Assembly (NCBI RefSeq): GCF_900232995.1
Contig: NZ_OCVX01000006.1
Location: 36,373-84,982, forward strand
Origin: Mycobacterium simulans
Lineage (GTDB): Bacteria; Actinomycetota; Actinomycetes; Mycobacteriales; Mycobacteriaceae
Direction: 5' to 3'
DNA length: 48,610 bases
The position numbers were made by a program, and so were the translations under genes. The notes beneath the pieces were generated by a model that was given only the letters and a program-made list of their open reading frames with translations, was not told the origin of the DNA and searched no databases. Shown here piece after piece: positions 44,416 through 48,610 of the stretch (positions within the stretch are counted from its first letter, which is position 1; each line of letters starts with the position of its first letter).

Positions 44416-46169
44416 GGTGAACTCCAGATCTGCGAGGGTTGATGCTGTCGGCGGCTCCAAAACCACCGATCCACATGCCGGAGAACCGCGAATGGGGCGG
44501 GATCCCGGAAGTCGATCTGCAGTCGAGGCGCGGCGTGGGCAGCGACGCCGCTGATGATTTCGTGGGCGGCCAGATAGCCGGAGCTTGCGGCCTTCTCCAT
44601 GGTGGGGACGAACAAGGTCAAGTCCGGTGAATAAATCGCTTCACCGGCGAGAAAAAGGTTGGGCACCTCTGTGCGAATGTTCGGGGACCGGTGGCGAGCG
44701 CCAGGCATCAATATGGCGAGCGGCGAGAAATTCACCATGCGCTTCCCGTACGCGGGCGCCGAAGCAGTGTGGGGAGGCAGCTCACTCGCCAGCCTTTCGT
44801 AGTCGGCCTCGCCCAGGTGCTTCAGCTCCTGATCAATCTGCCAGCCCAGGATGTGCGACCGATCGAGACCGCACTGCGCCAGGCACTCGGTCAAGATCTC
44901 GTCTGGCGTACATTTGTTCAACGGCCGATGCAAGACCGGACCGGGCTTGTCCACATCACTCCAGGTGATCGACAGAACGTACTTGGTTCGGTCCGGGAGG
45001 CGGACATCTCTCCAGAAGCCTTCCCCCTGGAGAACGGAGACTAGCGACCACGCGCTCTCGGGGTGGGCAGTGACTACGCCGGGGCGGATGAATGAAGGCC
45101 ACGTCGAGGGAATGTCGCGCAGAAAACACTGCATTCCGTTCGATGCCTCGAGCGCAATGGCATGCTCCTGCGCGAGCTTGGGAAGACATTGCTTGACATG
45201 ATCTGATTTGGCCATCTTGCGCAGCGTTAGATAGGGCACGGCGAGGATGGAATAGTCGCAGGCATACCTACGGCCGTCGGTCGATAACAGTGCGGTGACA
45301 CGGCCGTCCTCGAACTCGAGATCGCTGATGCGCGTGTCGAAGTGTATGTCTACGCCGAGATTTTGGAGGTGCCGAGTCCAGGGATCGACCATGCGCTCGC
45401 TCGTTGGTCCATCCATCATCATGATCGAGGGCAGCTTTGTCTTGTTGAGAGTTTGGGGGCAGTTGCTTTTCAGGCGAAACAGCCCCTTGAGAACCAAGGG
45501 AGTAATCGCCGCCGCTTCTGCGCTCGGGCTCGCCGCGACGTAAATGCGTGGCAAGGCGGCAAAGAATTCCCGCGCCTGGGGAGACCTACGACTGAACTTC
45601 AGATAGTCCGCATACGAGATATCGCTCAGTTCCGCGAAGAGTCGCTCCTTGCACATCCACAGCAGGCGCAGATGTGCGTAGAGGTAGTGGATGATCTCTC
45701 CGGGCGCCAGTCCTTTTTGCGACAGACCGACAACCACCATTAGGCTCCGCGAAATGATCTGGCCAAGTTGCCGGAGCGGTTCGGCTACCTTGTCAACGAT
45801 CTGCGCGAAGGCCGGCCGCTGACGTGCCAACGCCACGGGCGCAGCCCATCGGCCAATCACGCCCCTGGTGGTAGCCGAAATCAGGCTCACGCCAAGCAGA
45901 TTGTCGAGCACGGTCCTGCCGTTCTCGCTGGGTATGCGCGAAAATAGCGTCAGCAGGGTCTGGTAGGTATCCGTGTAGACCCGCAAACTGTGCTCGGTCG
46001 GGTGACCATCCGGCAGGCGAAGACTCTTGGCCTTGCCCCCGGCTTCGGGCGCAGCTTCGCACAACGTGACCCGCACTCCGGCTTCGGCCAGCATCATGGC
46101 GGCGGCCATCCCCGCGATTCCAGCACCGGCGATGACAACGTGAGGTTCGGCAGGCATCGAAGGTTTCAT
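44412..46169 (-). CDS. FAD-dependent oxidoreductase, amine-oxidase/phytoene-desaturase-like
   Basis: The 585-residue flavoprotein has an N-terminal Rossmann FAD motif (GAGIAG at 15-20, then E38-like acid and GGKAKS), and a C-terminal FAD-binding LFLAGEAIYSPDLTLFVPTM followed by a membrane-associating stretch. The family includes carotenoid desaturases/isomerases, hydroxysqualene dehydroxylases and fatty acid double-bond isomerases. As first gene of the PUFA-synthase operon it could add, move or isomerise double bonds of the lipid product, or oxidise a related isoprenoid; substrate is not shown by sequence. ATG 46169 has GAGG nearby; an ATG four codons on is possible. The stop overlaps the next ATG, so it is translationally coupled. 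Confidence 0.8.
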   Translation of the reverse strand: MKPSMPAEPHVVIAGAGIAGMAAAMMLAEAGVRVTLCEAAPEAGGKAKSLRLPDGHPTEHSLRVYTDTYQTLLTLFSRIPSENGRTVLDNLLGVSLISATTRGVIGRWAAPVALARQRPAFAQIVDKVAEPLRQLGQIISRSLMVVVGLSQKGLAPGEIIHYLYAHLRLLWMCKERLFAELSDISYADYLKFSRRSPQAREFFAALPRIYVAASPSAEAAAITPLVLKGLFRLKSNCPQTLNKTKLPSIMMMDGPTSERMVDPWTRHLQNLGVDIHFDTRISDLEFEDGRVTALLSTDGRRYACDYSILAVPYLTLRKMAKSDHVKQCLPKLAQEHAIALEASNGMQCFLRDIPSTWPSFIRPGVVTAHPESAWSLVSVLQGEGFWRDVRLPDRTKYVLSITWSDVDKPGPVLHRPLNKCTPDEILTECLAQCGLDRSHILGWQIDQELKHLGEADYERLASELPPHTASAPAYGKRMVNFSPLAILMPGARHRSPNIRTEVPNLFLAGEAIYSPDLTLFVPTMEKAASSGYLAAHEIISGVAAHAAPRLQIDFRDPAPFAVLRHVDRWFWSRRQHQPSQIWSSP

Positions 46170-46184
46170 GTGGCCTCGTACTCG

Positions 46185-46586
46185 CTACTCACCAAACCAG
46201 GAAAAGGTTGGAGAATCCTCGGCTTCACATACACCTCGCTGCGGGTGACGACAAACCCAACGTCCTAGACCTGCTTGGCGCTCAACGTCACCGGTCGGGC
46301 CGGCCGCGGGTCGTCGACCAGTCCGATCCAAGCGGGCCTCAACGAACCGGCGCCACCACTTGCCCACCGCGGACGGTGACACCCGCTCGCGCGCCGCGTT
46401 CGACAGGCCTGGGGCGCAACCCACACGATCCGCGACCGCAACGCCAGCGCTTGGGGAGGACTTGCGCCGCCGCGCCCACCGTGTCAACGTCTGGTGTTCC
46501 TCCTCGGTCAGACCCAGCCCCCCCGTCGGGCATCCGCGTGACGTGATACGCGAATCACCCCACCTGCCAACGTGGTTCACTGGCAA
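46185..46586 (-). pseudogene. IS630-family transposase N-terminal remnant
   Basis: LTEEEHQTLTRWARRRKSSP, LSNAARERVSPSAVGKWW and RRFVEARLDR match the helix-turn-helix N-terminus of IS630-type transposases; the sequence then drifts through frameshifts, and the DDE catalytic domain is missing. It lies directly upstream of the lipid operon, so the operon promoter must sit within or beside this scrap. Confidence 0.7.
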
Positions 46587-46619
46587 ACACCGCCGATCCG
46601 TATCGATTGCAATTTTCGT

Positions 46620-47380
46620 AACGAACTAATGGCGCGGGACACAAGTTAGAGCCATCAACTAGGGACCGCCTGTTGAGGTCAGCGAGCAAAATACCATACG
46701 TTTTTGTATGTCATCTAGGTCTCGGCGGCCCCAAGCAAGGGAGCAGGCCTGCTGCAAGACATCTACCTGCGCAGAAACCGACGGCACAGTCAAGTCAGCG
46801 GGACGACGACCGGCGTTACCCACTGCGCTTCCACGGATCCCCCCATGGATTCGATTTCCGTCAGCCATAGCCGCATCCAACGGCTCGAGCAAAACAATCA
46901 TGCGATTGCAAAAAACTCTCTGTCACGTGTCCACCAACCTCGCGTCTTCGAACTACGAAGATCCAGCGTGTTCAAACCGCACGAGACCGCTAATCGTGCA
47001 TTCCCTGAACTGCTTGGACACAGCACTGATGGAACGATCACCGGTAGCCAACAGCCCAACCACACCAGATGACGCCGCCAGAATCGCATTAGTGCTCGCA
47101 GATTGATGAGTCTTGGGCTTCATGAAACCTCGTTACGGATGACTAACAAACCCGAGCTAGGCGGCGAGACCACTCCCACGCGAACGGCAACCCGGAGTAT
47201 TTCTCGACCGCCTTCCGCCTTGCGCTAGTACCGCAGCACAGAGCGATGTGACAAATATTTGTCATGCTATCAACGAATAGTCAATATACTTGAGGGCGGA
47301 AGCGCGCACAACGGCGTACCTCACATAATTTGAGCGCGTGGCCGGTGGTGGTGGTCGCGTCCTAAAGCCGGTGTAAAAGG
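46620..47380. other. 760-bp region without a convincing gene
   Basis: Only short open frames are present; a 56-codon minus-strand frame (47123-46953) has no recognised match. A small dyad CATAC-GTTTTT-GTATG lies at 46695-46710. The region separates the IS630 remnant from the IS256 element and looks like degraded mobile or intergenic DNA. Confidence 0.4.
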
Positions 47381-47384
47381 GGCC

Positions 47385-47439
47385 GGGCATAGGTCCTGCT
47401 TCGAGACCTACCAAGTCATCGAAGAAAGGACCTATGCCC
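47385..47439 (+). promoter_or_regulatory. inverted repeat enclosing the IS256-type transposase start codon
   Basis: GGGCATAGGTCCT (47385-47397) is the exact reverse complement of AGGACCTATGCCC (47427-47439), which contains the ATG at 47434 and part of the ribosome binding site. An mRNA starting upstream would fold into a 13-base stem hiding the start, a known way in which insertion sequences (for example IS10, IS50) block expression from readthrough transcripts. Confidence 0.65.
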
Positions 47440-48610
47440 GTGCCTGCACGAGTATCGCCGACCGATCGTGTTCGCGCCAAGATCGACGAGCTGTTCGCCT
47501 CGGATCGTGAGCTGCCCGAGATTCTCGATGAGGTGGCTCGCCTTGGTGCGCAGTTGTTGATGCAGGCCGCGTTGGAGGCCGAGGTGACCGAGTTTCTGGG
47601 CCGTGAGCGTTACCAACGCAGCGCGACTGCGCCGGATGCGCAGTCTGGGGCACGTAACGGTTATCGGGCTGCGACGGTCAACACCACCGCCGGCCCGATC
47701 ACCCTGGAGCGGCCCAAGCTGCGGGGCACCACCGTCGCGTTCGCCTCACGGCTGTTCGGCAAGCACGTCACCAAGACCAACGCGCTGGAATCACTGGTGA
47801 TCGCGTCGTTCGTGCGCGGGCTGTCGGTGCGCGATGTCGAAGCCACCCTCGCCGATGCGCTGGGCGATCAGGCCGCGATCTCGAAATCGACTGTCTCCCA
47901 GATATGTCAACCCATCAAGACCGAGTACGACACCTGGGCACGGCGCCCGCTGGGCGATGTCGTGCTCGATTACCTGTTCCTGGATGCCTCCTTCTTCCGG
48001 ATGCATCCCGGCTCACCTGCCGAGCCGATCCTGGCCGCCTGGGGCATCACCACCGCCGGCAAGCCGATCTTTGTTGGACTGGCCCCCGGCGTGGTTGAGG
48101 CCACCGACGCCTGGGCGGGCTTCCTGACCGATCTCACCGACCGCGGGCTGAGGTGTCCGCTGCTGGTCGTCTCCGATGGTGCGGCCGGCTTGATCGCGGC
48201 GATCGAGCAGATTTTCCCGACCGCGCTTCGCCAACGCTGTCTGATTCATCGACTCCGCAACGTGCTGGCCAAGATTCCTGCCGGCATGCAGGCCGAGATC
48301 CGCGACGGCTACTGGGCTTGCTTCGACACCCCCGACCTCCCCAACCAGACCGGCCCCAAACTCGTCGAACTCATCGACACCCGCCTCGGTGCCTTCGCGG
48401 CCCGCTACGCACCCACCTGCCCCGCAGCGATGAAGATCCTCCTGGCCGACCGCCCGGGCCTGACCGCCTATCTACGGTTCCCGCCCGAACACCATCACCG
48501 TATCCGTCACTCCAATTTCATAGAACGCACCTTCGGCGAAACCCGGCGCCGCGCAAAGGTTATCGGCCGCTTCCCCGGAGAAACCACTGCATCAGCATCG
48601 CCTGGGCCGT
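47434..48610 (+). CDS. IS256-family transposase (3' end outside window; apparent frameshift near 48587)
   Basis: ATG 47434 opens an uninterrupted frame to the window end. MQAALEAEVTEFLGRERYQR and ARNGYRAATVNT are the usual N-terminal signature; DDE residues are D184 (FLDASFF), D248 (VVSDGAAG) and E364 (NFIERTF), a complete catalytic set. At about 48587 the sequence reads GAAACCACTGCATCAGC where the family has GETSCIS-AWAV; one missing base turns the protein into SASASPGP, so the last part is probably frameshifted or the assembly has an error. The element's right end is not in the window; the left terminal repeat is likely near 47350-47380. Expression may be limited by a start-codon hairpin. 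Confidence 0.85.
   Translation, partial: MPVPARVSPTDRVRAKIDELFASDRELPEILDEVARLGAQLLMQAALEAEVTEFLGRERYQRSATAPDAQSGARNGYRAATVNTTAGPITLERPKLRGTTVAFASRLFGKHVTKTNALESLVIASFVRGLSVRDVEATLADALGDQAAISKSTVSQICQPIKTEYDTWARRPLGDVVLDYLFLDASFFRMHPGSPAEPILAAWGITTAGKPIFVGLAPGVVEATDAWAGFLTDLTDRGLRCPLLVVSDGAAGLIAAIEQIFPTALRQRCLIHRLRNVLAKIPAGMQAEIRDGYWACFDTPDLPNQTGPKLVELIDTRLGAFAARYAPTCPAAMKILLADRPGLTAYLRFPPEHHHRIRHSNFIERTFGETRRRAKVIGRFPGETTASASPGP

Noticed and set aside
46695..46710. CATAC-GTATG dyad as operator of the lipid operon
   Set aside because: It is over 500 bases from the operon start with an IS remnant between, so any control role is unsupported.
46953..47123. 56-codon minus-strand frame beginning MKPKTHQSA
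   Set aside because: No ribosome binding site, no recognised family and IS debris on both sides; not enough to call a gene.

Overview
The window looks like part of a slow-growing Mycobacterium chromosome. It is GC-rich and carries a PE_PGRS gene, a Tat-exported mycobacterial phospholipase C, an LdtMt1-like L,D-transpeptidase, a DUF732 exported protein, an F420-type Ddn-like protein and an MFS/cyclic-nucleotide/patatin fusion of the Rv3239c/Rv3728 type. The species cannot be named from the sequence alone.

Left part (1-20994), mostly ordinary chromosome: two tandem paralogous kinase-ATPase-TPR signalling proteins (the first cut by the window edge); a 5'-truncated LysB-like esterase remnant; an Ala/Pro-rich exported protein; the L,D-transpeptidase; a TetR/SDR divergent pair with a perfect inverted-repeat operator, followed by a Ddn-like protein; a DUF1772 membrane protein; an alpha/beta hydrolase; a polytopic GT-C-like membrane protein; a PGRS scrap; a DUF732 protein with a probable frameshift; a TPM-domain membrane protein; phospholipase C; and a PE_PGRS protein fused to a type I phosphodiesterase domain.

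Middle part (21000-26050), a scarred accessory region: a small hypothetical gene, short direct repeats beside a degenerate tRNA 3' half, a HigBA-like toxin-antitoxin locus whose toxin is frameshifted and then runs in frame into the antitoxin, an IS110 transposase remnant, a TetR regulator, and a decayed recD.

Right part (26053-46169, minus strand): a 20-kb five-gene operon, the highlight of the window. Read in the direction of transcription it encodes an FAD-dependent amine-oxidase/phytoene-desaturase-like oxidoreductase, an MFS/cNMP/patatin fusion, a PfaD-type enoyl reductase, a PfaA-type synthase (KS-MAT-ACP-ACP-KR-DH), and a PfaC-type synthase (KS-CLF, four FabA-like hot dogs, PKS-type DH, C-terminal lysophosphatidate acyltransferase-like domain). 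Three of the four junctions are ATGA start/stop overlaps. This is a complete polyunsaturated fatty acid (PUFA)/secondary-lipid synthase of the gene order and C-terminal acyltransferase architecture known from terrestrial myxobacteria, here joined to mycobacterial lipid-handling genes. The inferred job is to build a polyunsaturated acyl chain on tandem ACPs, transfer it to a glycerolipid acceptor in cis, and modify, remodel or move it with the FAD and MFS-patatin proteins.

Far right (46185-48610): an IS630-type transposase N-terminal remnant and an IS256-family transposase cut by the window end, with an apparent single-base deletion near its C-terminus and a hairpin over its start codon. Decayed mobile DNA therefore flanks the lipid operon on both sides, which suggests horizontal acquisition.
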